NCBI GenBank assembly: GCA_032622095.1
Contig: CP136065.1
Location: forward strand, 115,053,195 to 115,117,194
Source: Siphonodentalium dalli
Taxonomy: Eukaryota; Mollusca; Scaphopoda; Gadilida; Siphonodentaliidae
Direction of reading: 5' to 3'
Length of the DNA: 64,000 bases
Shown here: positions 1-12,200 of the stretch, piece by piece
Layout of the letters: the number at the start of each line of letters is the position of its first letter
Numbering within the stretch: position 1 is the first letter of the stretch
The notes under the pieces: generated by a model
Databases searched by the model: none
What the model was told of the DNA's origin: nothing
The model's input: the letters and a program-made list of their open reading frames with translations, nothing else
Made by a program: the position numbers and the translations under genes

Positions 1-3000
1 GTGTCAGGGCTATTGAAATTGGAATGTAGATGGGAACAAGTCATTTTGGGGTCATTCGGACAAAAAACGCAGCCATCTTGGATTTCAAAATTCAATCCAT
101 TAGCACGGGCTACAGGTCGTACTGTTTATCTGATCGTCATGAAATATGTCATGGATGTTAATATTGACATGTAGATGGGAACGAGTAACTTTGGTGTCAT
201 TCGGCCCAAAAACATGGCCGCCAGCAGCCATCTTGGATTTTACTCTTTGTATGACTAAATTCTTTAGCACGGGCTACAGGTCGTACTTTTAGTCTTATCA
301 TCATAAAATTTGTCATGAATGTTAATAATGACATGTAGATGGGAACGAGTCATTTTGGGGTCATTCGGCCAAAATACATGGCCGCCAGCAGCCATCTTGG
401 ATTTTACTCTTTGTATGACTAAATCCTTTAGCACGGGCTACAGGTCGTACCTTTAGTCTGATCGTCATAAAATTTGTCATGGCTGTTGAAATTGGAATGT
501 AGATGAGTATAAGTCATTTTGGGGTCATTTGGACAAAAAACATGGCCACCAGCGGCCATCTTGGATTTCAAAATTCAATCCATTAGCGCTTTCTACAGGT
601 CGTACTGTTTATCTGATCATCATGAAATATGTCATGGATGTTAATATTGACATGTAGATGGGAACGAGTAACTTTGGGGTCATTCGGCCAAAAAACATGG
701 CCACTGGCAGCCATCTTGGATTTTTCTCTTTGCATGACTAAATCCTTTGGCACAGGCTACAGGTCGTACCTTTGGTCGGATTATCATAAATTTTATGAAT
801 GTTAACAGTGTCATGTAGATGGGAACGAGTCATTTTGGGGTCATTCGGCCAAAATACATGGCCGCCAGCAGCCATCTTGGATTTTACTCTTTGTATGACT
901 AAATCCTTTAGCACGGGCTACAGGTCGTACCTTTAGTCTGATCGTCATAAAATTTGTCATGGCTGTTGAAATTGGAATGTAGATGAGTATAAGTCATTTT
1001 GGGGTCATTTGGACAAAAAACATGGCCACATGTAGATGGGAACGACTCATTTTTGGGTCATTCGGCCGAAAACATGGCCGCCAGCAGCCATCTTGGATTT
1101 TACTTTTCTCTTCATGTCTATAAACTAGTATTAGACATTCAAATTTCCACATTCCTAATTGCTCCATTGACTGTAATACATTAAATTGTTCCCTTTCCAA
1201 GTTGAGCTACAGTGTCATTGACACTTTCATATGACTAAATCCTTTAGCACGGGCTACAGGTCGTACCTTTAGTCTGATCATCATAAAATTTGTCATGGCT
1301 GTTGAAATTGGAATGTAGATGAGAACGAGTCATTTTGGGGTCATTTTAACAAAAAACATGGCCGCCAGTGGCCATCTTGGATTCAAAATTCAATCCATTA
1401 GCACAGGCTACAGGTCGTACTGTTCATCTGATCATCATGAAATTTGTCATGGATGTTAATATTGACATGTAGATGGGAACGAGTAACTTTGGGGTCATTC
1501 GGCCCAAAAATATGACCGCCAGCAGCCATCTTGGATTTTACTCTTTGTATGACTAAATTCTTTAGCACGGGCTACAGGTCGTAATTTTAGTCTCATAATC
1601 ATAATATTTCTCATGAATGTTAATAATGACATGTAGATGGGAACGAGTCATTTTGGGGTCATTCGGCTGAAAAACATGGCCTCCAGCAGCAATCTTGGAT
1701 TTTACTCTTTATATGACTAAATCCTTTAGCATTGGCTACAGGTCGTACCTTTAGTCTCATAATCATAAAATTTGTCATGAATGTTAATAATGACATTTAG
1801 ATGGGAACTAGTCATTTTGGGGTCATTCGGCCAAAAAAACATGGCCACCAGCAGCCATCTTGGATTTTACTCTTTGTATGACTAAATCCTTTAGCACGGG
1901 CTACAGGTCGTACCTTTAGTCTGATCATCATAAAATGTGTCAGGGCTATTGAAATTGGAATGTAGATGGGAACAAGTCATTTTGGGGTCATTCGGACAAA
2001 AAACGCAGCCATCTTGGATTTCAAAATTCAATCCATTAGCACGGGCTACAGGTCGTACTGTTTATCTGATCGTCATGAAATATGTCATGGATGTTAATAT
2101 TGACATGTAGATGGGAACGAGTAACTTTGGTGTCATTCGGCCCAAAAACATGGCCGCCAGCAGCCATCTTGGATTTTACTCTTTGTATGACTAAATTCTT
2201 TAGCACGGGCTACAGGTCGTACTTTTAGTCTTATCATCATAAAATTTGTCATGAATGTTAATAATGACATGTAGATGGGAACGAGTCATTTTGGGGTCAT
2301 TCGGCCAAAATACATGGCCGCCAGCAGCCATCTTGGATTTTACTCTTTGTATGACTAAATCCTTTAGCACGGGCTACAGATCGTACCTTTAGTCTGATCG
2401 TCATAAAATGTAGATGAGTATAAGTCATTTTGGGGTCATTTGGACAAAAAACATGGCCACCAGCGGCCATCTTGGATTTCAAAATTCAATCCATTAGCGC
2501 TTTCTACAGGTCGTACTGTTTATCTGATCATCATGAAATATGTCATGGATGTTAATATTGACATGTAGATGGGAACGAGTAACTTTGGGGTCATTCGGCC
2601 AAAAAACATGGCCGCTGGCAGCCATCTTGGATTTTTCTCTTTGCATGACTAAATCCTTTGGCACAGGCTACAGGTCGTACCTTTGGTCGGATTATCATAA
2701 ATTTTATGAATGTTAACAGTGTCATGTAGATGGGAACGAGTCATTTTGGGGTCATTCGGCCAAAATACATGGCCGCCAGCAGCCATCTTGGATTTTACTC
2801 TTTGTATGACTAAATCCTTTAGCACGGGCTACAGGTCGTACCTTTAGTCTGATCGTCATAAAATTTGTCATGGCTGTTGAAATTGGAATGTAGATGAGTA
2901 TAAGTCATTTTGGGGTCATTTGGACAAAAAACATGGCCACCAGCGGCCATCTTGGATTTCAAAATTCAATCCATTAGCACGGTCTACAGGTCGTACTGTT

Positions 3001-3176
3001 TGTCTGATCATCATGAAATTTGTCATGGATGTTAATATTGACATGTATAGATGGGGAGCGAGTAATTTTGGAGTTATTTGGCCAAAAAACATGGTCGCCG
3101 GCAGCCATCTTGGATTTTACTATTTGCATTACTAAAGCTATCAAATGCTTTTGAATTTTATTGGACAACATAGCCG
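1..3176 (+). repeat. Helentron-like ~160-bp tandem array, copy 1 (cut by window edge)
   Basis: About twenty diverged head-to-tail units of ~155-165 bp share GTAGATGGGAACGAG, TCATTCGGCC, CATGGCCGCCAGCAGCCATC and GGCTACAGGTCGTAC. Two unit types alternate: one has TTTCAAAATTCAATCC, the other ACTCTTTGTATGAC. An internal terminus (tail about 1104-1232, ending GAGCTACAGTGTCATTGACA) is followed directly by more units, so at least two elements are fused or nested. Bases 1-1028 are repeated at about 1937-2941. Non-coding; the short open frames here are reading frames of the repeat unit. Confidence 0.9.
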
Positions 3177-3554
3177 CCAGCAACCAGGGGCGCCGGCAGA
3201 GGGGGCTGCTGACCCCCCTGCCCTTGACCAAGGGGGCGAACGGGGGCAGGACTTGCCCTTTTTCTGGAGACAGAAAATGCCTTTTTGTGTGTTTAATCTC
3301 GTGTTTTATAGCAAAATGTGACTTTTTTGGTCCAAATACCACCAATTTCACAAGGAATATTAATTTTTTGTCAATTTTATCTCAAAACGGCCATAAATAC
3401 CGACAAATACCATTAAAATAGGGATTTTTGCCACAATGAATTTATGGTTATTTTCCCGAGTTTGAGGAGAAAATGCCCTTTTTTGCGGAAAAGTGCCATT
3501 TTTGTAGGCTCTGCCCCCCTGCCATTGGATGCTTCTGGCGCCCCTGCCAGCAAC
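3177..3554. mobile_element. hAT-type MITE, 362 bp, with 8-bp target duplication
   Basis: The element at 3185-3546 starts CAGGGGCGCCGGCAG and ends CTTCTGGCGCCCCTG, an imperfect inverted repeat of ~15 bp. It is bounded on both sides by the identical 8-bp CCAGCAAC (3177-3184 and 3547-3554), which is host array sequence. An 8-bp duplication and CAG-type ends fit the hAT superfamily. No transposase is encoded, so it is non-autonomous. It sits inside the ~160-bp array and is therefore younger than it. Confidence 0.92.
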
Positions 3555-3712
3555 CCTCTTAGATTTCACTTTTATATATATATATATCTCTTCATGTTGA
3601 TAAACTAGTATTAGACATTCAACTTTCCACATTCCTAATCGCTCCATTGACTGTAATACATTAAATTATTCCCTTTCCAAGTTGAGCTACAGTGTCATTG
3701 ACACTTTCATTG
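3555..3712 (+). repeat. 3' terminus of Helentron-like element
   Basis: After the MITE the array resumes with a short TA microsatellite (about 3572-3587) and runs into the conserved terminus: AACTAGTATTAGACATTC, CCAAGTTGAGCT, then the 15-nt palindrome AGTGTCATTGACACT and TTTCAT. The same terminus recurs near 1232, 9426, 20368, 21830, 22854 and 26251. AAGTTGAGCT is the reverse complement of AGCTCAACTT at the 5' end of full copies (16604). Confidence 0.88.
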
Positions 3713-3810
3713 GATTTGGCCGCTCCTCTATATGTAAATTTTTTAGATTTACAACATAACTCTAGTCATCCTATATCACTACCAGCCTTGTGAATCGTAC
3801 CAGACTTTTT

Positions 3811-4200
3811 AGCCCACCTGAGACGAAGTCTCCGGTGGAACTATAGTCATCACTCCTCATCCGTCGTCCTTCTGTCTGTCTGTCCGTCCGTCCATCAAGA
3901 ATCATCTTCTCGTCCAGAACCGTAAGATGTAACGTGTTCATATTTGGTGTGGATGTTCCCTAGGTGAATCACATTCAGATTTGTTAAATTGAGGTCACCA
4001 GGTTGATTAGTTGAGAAACCAGGGCCATAACTCTATTCCTCCATAGTAATTCTTAGAATGACTTCTTCTTTTGAACCATTTGACCGATTTAGCTTACATT
4101 TTGTATGGAGAGTCCTTGTGTGACTGGGGTTCAGATTTGTTCAAATGGGGTCACTGGGTCAAATAGGGGCAGAGCCAGGGACATAACTCTTTAAAAAAAA
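3811..4200 (+). repeat. AGCTCACC-family hairpin-headed repeat, copy 1
   Basis: Begins with a hairpin (AGCCCACC ... GGTGGAACT), then ATAGTCATCACTCCTC, a CTGTCTGTCCGTCCGTCC tract and two diverged ~170-bp units sharing TCATATTTGGTGTGGATG, CAGATTTGTTCAAATG and CATAACTCT. Further copies lie at 4893, about 5270 and 6915. Confidence 0.82.
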
Positions 4201-4892
4201 TTATTTAAATCCTTGTCAAAACCATTTACATATACTAAAATAAAATGAATATAAAATAATAGACCATTGATCAAGAGAAATGAGCTCCTAGTTTTAATAT
4301 TTGTCCAATATTTATTATTTTATAACAAGGTACTAGTATCATGCCAGTGCATTGTCTTATATATGTGAGTGTCCCATAGGTAGCCTCACCTGAGAGAATG
4401 CACTGGCTTTCAATGTTAAGGAAATATTGTTAGGCAAATGTAGACAAGCATCAAAAAAATCACAGATGTCCTATTCTTGCAGGGATGTCCCCATGGGTTG
4501 AGTGGGTGGAATTAGCAGATTTGTTCAATGAGATGTAATTTGTTTTCTCAAAATTAATTATTTAGACTAAAATGAATATAAAATAGTAAACTACTTAATT
4601 TTTTAACCCCCAGATTACATTATATAAAATATATGCCATATTATATACCATTTGAAAGAGGAAGCTCCAAAACATTGTATTATCAACTTATCCAGTATAA
4701 TAAACTGTGGACATGTTGTTTTTATTGAGTTGCCAAAGAGTTTTGTCATCTAGATTGCAGTAAAAAGTTAAATTATTTTCAATGCAGGGGAATAGCTCTA
4801 TATATTAAAGATGGATTTCTTCCCCTTCCATTAAAAAAGTTTGAATTCTGTTGCATTCTGGGATCCATTCTATAATTTCAGTAGTATTTGTA
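4201..4892. other. AT-rich intergenic/intron sequence with one decayed hairpin MITE
   Basis: About 4343-4407 is a degenerate copy of the CCAGTGCATTCTCTTATATA palindrome seen intact at 36951 and elsewhere. The rest shows no coding frame or recognised repeat. Confidence 0.5.
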
Positions 4893-5700
4893 GTCTCCAG
4901 TGGAGGCTTTGGAGCTATAGTCATCACTCCTCGTCCGTCCGTCAACAATTCTTTAAACTTCTCCTCTGGAACCATAAGACCTTATGGGTTCATATTTGGT
5001 TTGGATATTGCCTAGGTGACTCACATTCAGATTTGTTCAAATGAGGTCACTGGGTCAAATGTGGGCAGGGCCAGGGACATAACTCCAAAAAATATTAAAA
5101 ATTGCAAGTGAAGTCTGACATTTTTATAAACATTTCCTGGAGATCTGCTAGAGGTCATTAATTCCCAATTACAACATCAATCTATCATATGTATTATTCA
5201 AATCTTTCAACAGGACATTTAACTCTCCCACACCCACCACTTCACCAGAACATATTTGGCAAACTTGAAAAGTGTTCTTTGAAAGAACCACCAGCTCTAT
5301 TTAGTTCACATTTAATATTGAGGCTCCTTTGGTGATGTGTTATTCAGATTTGTTTAATCAGGGTCACCAGGTCAAGTAGGTGCAAGGCCAGCTACATTAC
5401 TCTTTCTCTCCATAGTAATTCATGATACGTCTTCTATGCAAGAATGAAATGGCCTATTTTGCTTATATTTGGTATGAAATTACCTTGGGTGACAGATTTG
5501 TGAAAATGGCATCACAAAATCAAATAAGGGCATTGCCAGAGACATAACTATTTCACAAAATAGTAATTCTTAAAATATGTATGGAAGAGCCAAGAACTAG
5601 TTGGCTTATTTAGCATGGAATGTTCTTGTTTGACTGCAATACAGATATTTTAATGGGGTAACCTGGAAAAATAGGCACCAAACGAAGGACAGTTTCCTTC
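4893..5700 (+). repeat. AGCTCACC-family copies 2 and 3 (diverged)
   Basis: 4893-5090 retains GGAGCTATAGTCATCACTCC, CGTCCGTCCGTC and the CAGATTTGTTCAAATG unit; about 5270-5700 keeps only decayed ~160-bp units (CAGATTTGTTTAATC, CCATAGTAATTCATGA). 5100-5265 shows nothing recognisable. Confidence 0.7.
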
Positions 5701-5904
5701 TTAATATGCTTCCTTCACAAGGACCATCAGATCTATTTTATAAAAAGGCGCTTGTGATATTGGAAATTTCCAACAATTGGGAAAGTTTGAGATGTCAATT
5801 GTGTAATTCCAACCTAAGACTTGGGAGTCTGGAGCCCAGTCGGGAGGGGACTTGTGGGGGGGGGGGGGGGTGATCAGTAGTGTACAGTTGGTAATTTGGC
5901 CACA

Positions 5905-6040
5905 TATCCTGTTTAGATCTACTTCTTTTAAAGTGATTATGAAAAGTTTTGACTGTTGTGGTCTCCAGAGTCCCAGTATTATTCAGTCTTTGCAGTCTGG
6001 TGAGCGACCCCACCGTCATTGACTGTCTTGTTTATGTGTC
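5905..6040. repeat. dispersed repeat next to IQCE exon 1
   Basis: Alignable by eye to about 9032-9157: both contain AAGTGATT, a GTCTTTGCAGTCTGGTGA or GTCTTTAAAGTCTGGTGA block and GTCATTGACTGTCTTGTT. It ends about 20 bp before the exon 1 acceptor. A 15-bp G run lies just upstream (5856-5870). Confidence 0.65.
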
Positions 6041-6060
6041 AGACTTGTTTTCTATTTCAG

Positions 6061-6258
6061 AGTTATTTTTATATTCTGATGGATTTACATGGCAGCTAGC
6101 AGAAGACATGGCTATGAGTAGAGAAAAAGGCATGAGGGCAATGTCTGGGCTGAGAAAGTCTTCTTCCGAAAAGAACATAGCTCATGCCACTGGTCAGCCT
6201 TATATGGTACAGAGGCCTGGGTCCGGTAGAAGCAAAAATGCCTGGGATGAATTACCAC
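6061..6258 (+). CDS. IQCE: IQCE exon 1 in window (N-terminal)
   Basis: An acceptor-like pyrimidine tract ending TTTCAG at 6060 precedes an open frame that reaches the donor CAC|GTGAGT at 6258 (phase 1). The likely start is ATG 6108 (residues MAMSREKGMRAMSGLRKSS); ATGs at 6114, 6132 and 6141 are alternatives. If 6061 is a true acceptor, the frame enters in phase 1 from an exon I could not find. The acceptor side lies just downstream of a dispersed repeat (about 5905-6040). The encoded stretch is basic and Ser/Arg-rich, as in the IQCE N terminus, but has little specific similarity, so the exon is supported mainly by its strong donor and perfect phase match to exon 2. Confidence 0.75.
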
Positions 6259-9200
6259 GTGAGTAGTTGCTATTGCTGTAATGATCATTAGAACAAGGAT
6301 ACTCTACAAAGGTTCTATATGTTTAAAACTCTGAGCAGTGAGCATCACAACAATTATGTCTCATATTCCAATTTTACACCCACCAAGATTCAAGAATGCC
6401 ACAATGGGCTTTAATATCTCAATTGTTGGAACAACTTTTCATAACAAATTCAATCAGTTGTATTAGTCTAGGCAAAATTGGACATAGGTGTTGCCTTGAG
6501 GTGGAATTTATGCAACCTTCCGGTACATTTTCATTTACTAGCAGCATAAACACTGAACTTTCCGAATCAGTATTTGGATTTGTCAGATAGGCGGAATAAC
6601 TTTTCACTGTTTGGTTTTCTTGAGGCACTCAATGAAAAAATGGGTAATTTTTAGCTCAACTTTTTAGCTCAATTTTTAGCCGTACCATTGGCCTGATAAT
6701 TATGAAATTTGTCAAGGATATTGACATTGCCATATGGATGGGAACTAGTCATTTATGATCATTTGGCAAAAAAACATTGTTGCCAGTGGCCATTTTGTAT
6801 TTCAAAATTCAATCCATAAGCACTGCAGACCGTACTGTCCGTCTGAACATCATGAAATTGTTCAGGGAGGTTGCATGCAATTGACATACATGTAGATGGG
6901 ATCAATATGTTTTTAGCTCACCTGAGACGAAGTCTCCGGTGGAGCTATAGTCATCACTCCTCATCCGTCCGTCCGTCAACAATTCTTTAAACATCTTCTT
7001 CTCCTGATCCATAAGACCGAATGGGTTTATATTTGGTGTGGATGTTCCCCAGGTGACTAACATTCAGATTTGTCCAAATGAGGTCACTGGGTCAAATAGT
7101 TGCGAAGACAGGGCCATAACTCTTTCCCTCCATAGTATTTCTTAAAACGACTTCTTCTCTTGTACCATTGGGTTGAATGGGTTCATATTTGGTATGAAGT
7201 GTCCTTGGGTGACTGGGGTTCATATTTGTTCAAATGAGGTAACTGGGTCAAATGTGGGCGGAGCAAGGGACATAACTCAACAAAAACAAAACAAAAAAAT
7301 AATTCAGATTGAATTCCTTGCTTACATTAACAATTTTTTTTTTTTTATTATAATCATGTTATAAAAATTTTAAAAATCCACAGAGTTATGAAACTTTAAT
7401 CTTTAATGAAATCACTGAAACATTTCCTTCACACCCCCCCCCCCCCCCCCCACATGACCCAGACCACCACCCTGCCCCCAACCCAACCTGCCCCCAACCA
7501 ACACCCCATATCATATCACAATACCTCTGCTCACCAGATAGTTATTATCTACCAGAGGACTGGGTCAGATATTAGCTGAAGAGAGACAGACACAGTCATT
7601 GTCATTAATTGAGATTAGAATAACAGATATCAGACAGTTTGTGTAAACAACTACACTTGCACTGCTGTCTGTTGTCATCAAATTAAAATAAAATTCTGTT
7701 CTCAAGTCTGAGTTTAGTGTGTCTGAATTTGCAGAATGAGGTCCCCAGAGGGTTAATTTAGTGATGCTACCTTGTACATCACCAAATACACCCTCCATGG
7801 ACCTCATTCTGCTTATGCCTCATCTTCTGGGAAGTATCTAGAGTATCAAATTGACAATTTTTAGTTATTTTTTCCCTTCTGTTCAGTTTCTATATTCCCT
7901 AATTTGGAAGATAAAATGAATAATCGAGGTGCTCAATGGGGGGTATATCACCAACTTCAACTGGAGAACTTCAATCAATCCTAGGTTTCCCATGGCAGAT
8001 GAGGCCTAATCAGAATGCAGTCTCCAGGTCATGAATTTGGTGATGCTAGCTCACCTTGTGGCATAGCATCTTTAAATTCACCTTTTGGGGACCTCATTCT
8101 GCAAATGTCAGACACACTAAATTCAGACTTGGTTATTCCATTATAATTTTTTAACCACCACTTATCCAGGTGAAATCATACCCTGAATTTTCAAAGAAAA
8201 ATTGGAGGTTATATTGGATTGAATCTGTCTGTTTGTTTGTTTGTCTGTTTGTCTGTATGGAGGGTCCTTAGGTTCAAATTTGTTCAAATAGGTTATTTTT
8301 AGAAAAATTTTGAAGGAAATAAATTCACTTCAACTCTTAAATCTCCCCTTTGAATGTATTAGATGAATGCATCTCATGGATGGGGATTCACGTTTGTTCA
8401 AATAGGGGCATAGGTAAGAGATTTAACTCTCCCCACCCTCCCTACCTGTATCTATGCTGTTTGGTACTGGTATAATAATATTGATTTTCGGCTGCCTGGT
8501 GGGGCAATGTTTTGACCCCCTACTTTTATTAAATTTTCAACAGTTGAAAATTTCATGCCTGATACAACATTAGTTGTAGATTAGATTTTCACACCAAAAA
8601 TAGGTTAGAATTGTTCTCATAGTTTGATTTGATTTTCCAACCAGTATGCTCTTAAACCAACAATTCATATGTTCCTACTTCAGGTTAAACTGTTAGACCG
8701 AATTAGCCACAAATGTTAACTTTATGGGGGCTGTCAGGTTGGTAATTTTCAATAGTTTTGATAGCTTGGAGTACCGGTACCAGTTGTAAAATTCAAATTT
8801 TAACTTTATTGGGGGATGTCAGGTTGGTAATTTTCAAAAGTTTGAGATCTTGAAGTACCACTACTGGTTGTAAAATTCAACCTAAGAGGGACGTGCAAAA
8901 GGATTTTTGTGAACTTAGTACTGAGGTATGGTTGTCTTCTATAAAAATGGTAAGGCATTTTTTATTTGTCAGTGGTGTGCAATTAGAAATTTCAAGGTAA
9001 ACAGCCCTGCTCATCCGAGAACCTCCAGCTATGTCCATGTTTAGAACTACAAGTCTTAAGTGATTTTGTCAAGTACTGACTGCTGTAGTCTTCAGAGTCC
9101 TAGTCTTCTCAGTCTTTAAAGTCTGGTGATCGACCCACAGTCATTGACTGTCTTGTTAGTTGAATCGGCCATAAAACATGACTGCTGGCGGCCGTCTTGT

Positions 9201-12200
9201 TTTTTCAGTATTAAACAATGTAAATCCTTTAGTCATACCTTTAGTCAGATCATTATGAAATTTGTCATGGATGTTGACATTGATGTTGATGGAAAGAAGT
9301 CATTTTGGGGTCATTGGCGAAAAAACATGGCTGCCAGTCTTACTTAGACACATTTCAACTTTCCGTATTCCTGATAATTTTATCCCCTCCCCAAATTGAG
9401 CTACAAGGTCATTGACACTTTCATTTTAATAAAGTAGACTTATTTGAGTATTTTCATAAATTTTGAGAAGAGATACATCCCATTTTGATACATGAGAATG
9501 GAGCGATTATCAGAGTAACTATTGACCCACGTAATGACAGTCATGATGACAGGAGATGTCTAATAGATTTTACGAGTGAGAAGAATATGACGATTCTCAC
9601 AAAATATTGTCTTTCATTTATATCAAACCTGTAGTAAGATGGTTATGCCCAAATATTTTATACTATGCGAAACTACTGGCAATTAGCTATATTTTGATAT
9701 ATCATTTGACCCTGAGGACAACGATATTTTTCTCAAAGGCAAATAAATCAACCCTACCCAAAAGCTAAGAGGTGCCATATAAGTAATACCGAACGCACAA
9801 ATAGTTGACAAAATTGCGTAACTAACACAAGGATTGTTATTCTGCCTATCTGACATATCCAATATACGGATTTAAAGTATTTATTATTACCAAAATGAAG
9901 GTCCCATAAGTTCCCTCTTATCCAAGTTCCCTCTATATATCCATTTTTCCTGGTCTATTATTACAAAAAATTAAAACGTTTGCTTACTCCTAGTCCACCG
10001 TCTTCACAGCCAGTTAGTAATACACTTCTACCAATTTATATTCATTTATGAAAAATAAAATTCCATTGCTGTCAATTAGCCTCCTTATGAATTTTATAAT
10101 GTGCCAATAGTAGAAAAGGAACAATTTACTCTATACCTAACAAACAAGCCTTTGATGAAGCATACTAGTAGTTCCATTGGTATCAGAGAGTTACACCAAA
10201 CAACCAGAGACAAACTACAGTAATGCTCTAAGTAATCGACTCCTTAACCACAACAGAGAGTTTTCCGATGAATGGCAACAAGCCATATTTCCGACTAAAT
10301 CCTGAAAAAACACTCATAATTCTGCTGTGGTTAAGAGTCGATTACTTAGAGCATTACTGTAAACAGGTCTCTCATAATGGAGACCTTCAAAAGATGTTCC
10401 TACATACACATATACAATTGCTAGTAACAATACAATCCGATGGTGCGAATATATTCTCAACTTAACCATATACAAAACAAAAATTGTGGTGTCAATAAAG
10501 TATTTGTCTTCTGTGTCTTTTGCTTATAATTGTTGAATTAATGCAACATGGAGAGAGATTGAAAAACATTTTTAATTTATTACCTGTGTTTGTTTTCATA
10601 TTTATCATTCGACATGCTTTGCAAATTTTAACCCGTCCCTTTCTATACTTAATACTCGTTGACGAGTAGTTCCTTTAGGAAATGTTCAGATAATAAGTTC
10701 AACAAACTTATCATTTGAACATTTCCCACTAAAGAGTATGAATCCTTAATATGCAATTTATTATCTTTTCGTTTGTTTGTTGTCTGCTTTTATTACCTGA
10801 GCATCCCTACAGATGAATAATATACCATTCCAGTGTATACTTTTATAACTGAATGGGAGAATTCATTTAGCAAAGGAAAGGTTAAAATAAGTTATGACAA
10901 GTTTATGAGTAGTTAATGTGGAATATCACTTTACTTTTTAATCTAGCTAAGTCAGCAACTCCAAGGAAACCAGCCTACAAATCGCAGGAGGAATATTATG
11001 AGGAAGTTATGAAGCTAAAAAAGGTAATTTGATTTTGGCAACAGTATTATGGTTCTGTTGGGTCCATATTATAGATGCCCTGTTCAATTTAACACCCCAT
11101 AATTACTGTTTCATCGGCTTCAGGGTGAAAAATATTTGATTGGCGGGCAGGCCTGTGGTCATCCAGGCATCCGGGTGGGCATTAGACTGTTAGCGCGACA
11201 ACTCAAACAAACGTCAACCGTTTTAATTGATATTTGGTATATGGGTCTGTTGTAACAATATCTAGCTCGAGTTTGAAAACTAGCAGTCAGATGCTTGTAG
11301 CCTGTTTATATATAACCATGGGTATATGCCAGATATAACCGTACAATAAAACACTGTGCTTTTGACCGTGTATTTATCCATGGTGTGTGTCCCTGTGGTT
11401 GTCCGTAACCTGGTGTTATTGCTTTGAAAGGTAATCATTTTCGACTGGTGTTGTTAGATTGGTAATGAGATTAGCGGTTTCTATGTCTTGTATAGTCATA
11501 TTTACTGTTTGCACTTTGTCTGAAATAGACGAAATCGCACTTTGTCTGAAACAGGGAAATCGCACGTCGAATTGGCTTAAGGGTTTTTTTTTTTTAAAAA
11601 GAAAAAGTATATGCATGATATAGAGAGGGCAACAGAACGATACCATATATATATACTATATGCGACTGCTTCAATTTGGGTTTATTTGGTTGTCTTTAGG
11701 GCAATTCCACAACGGAGAATGAAAGTTGTGAAAAAATTAAATCTTGAATATTGACTAAACAGTTTGAAAATCTGATAGTTATGGTATTCAAGTTATTGAA
11801 AACAGTTTTTCTCTCTCTCATATTCATCATTTTAGTGCTGAAAGCTTATGCCATTGTTAACCCACATGTGCTACTGAAATATTTGCCAAAAGTGGCTTGT
11901 AAGTAATTGAGCAAATAGTAACAATTATTTAAGATTGGCTTGTAGTATTTCAGTATTTAAATAGGTCGATGCACGCTATAACACATCTTGGGGTTTATAT
12001 TTCTGTGACTGATGTCCATTTGGGGAAAAATATTTTTCAGAAATCTACGTACTATATGTAATGTCAGTCACGAAAATACTACCTTTTTTGGTATAAAACA
12101 ATATTGCATGACAATATAACAACCATATCTTAGAGACGCTCAATATACCTGAGCCCCAATGTCTGTGTTCAAAATAAGCACCATTTGATGTCTAAGTTGA

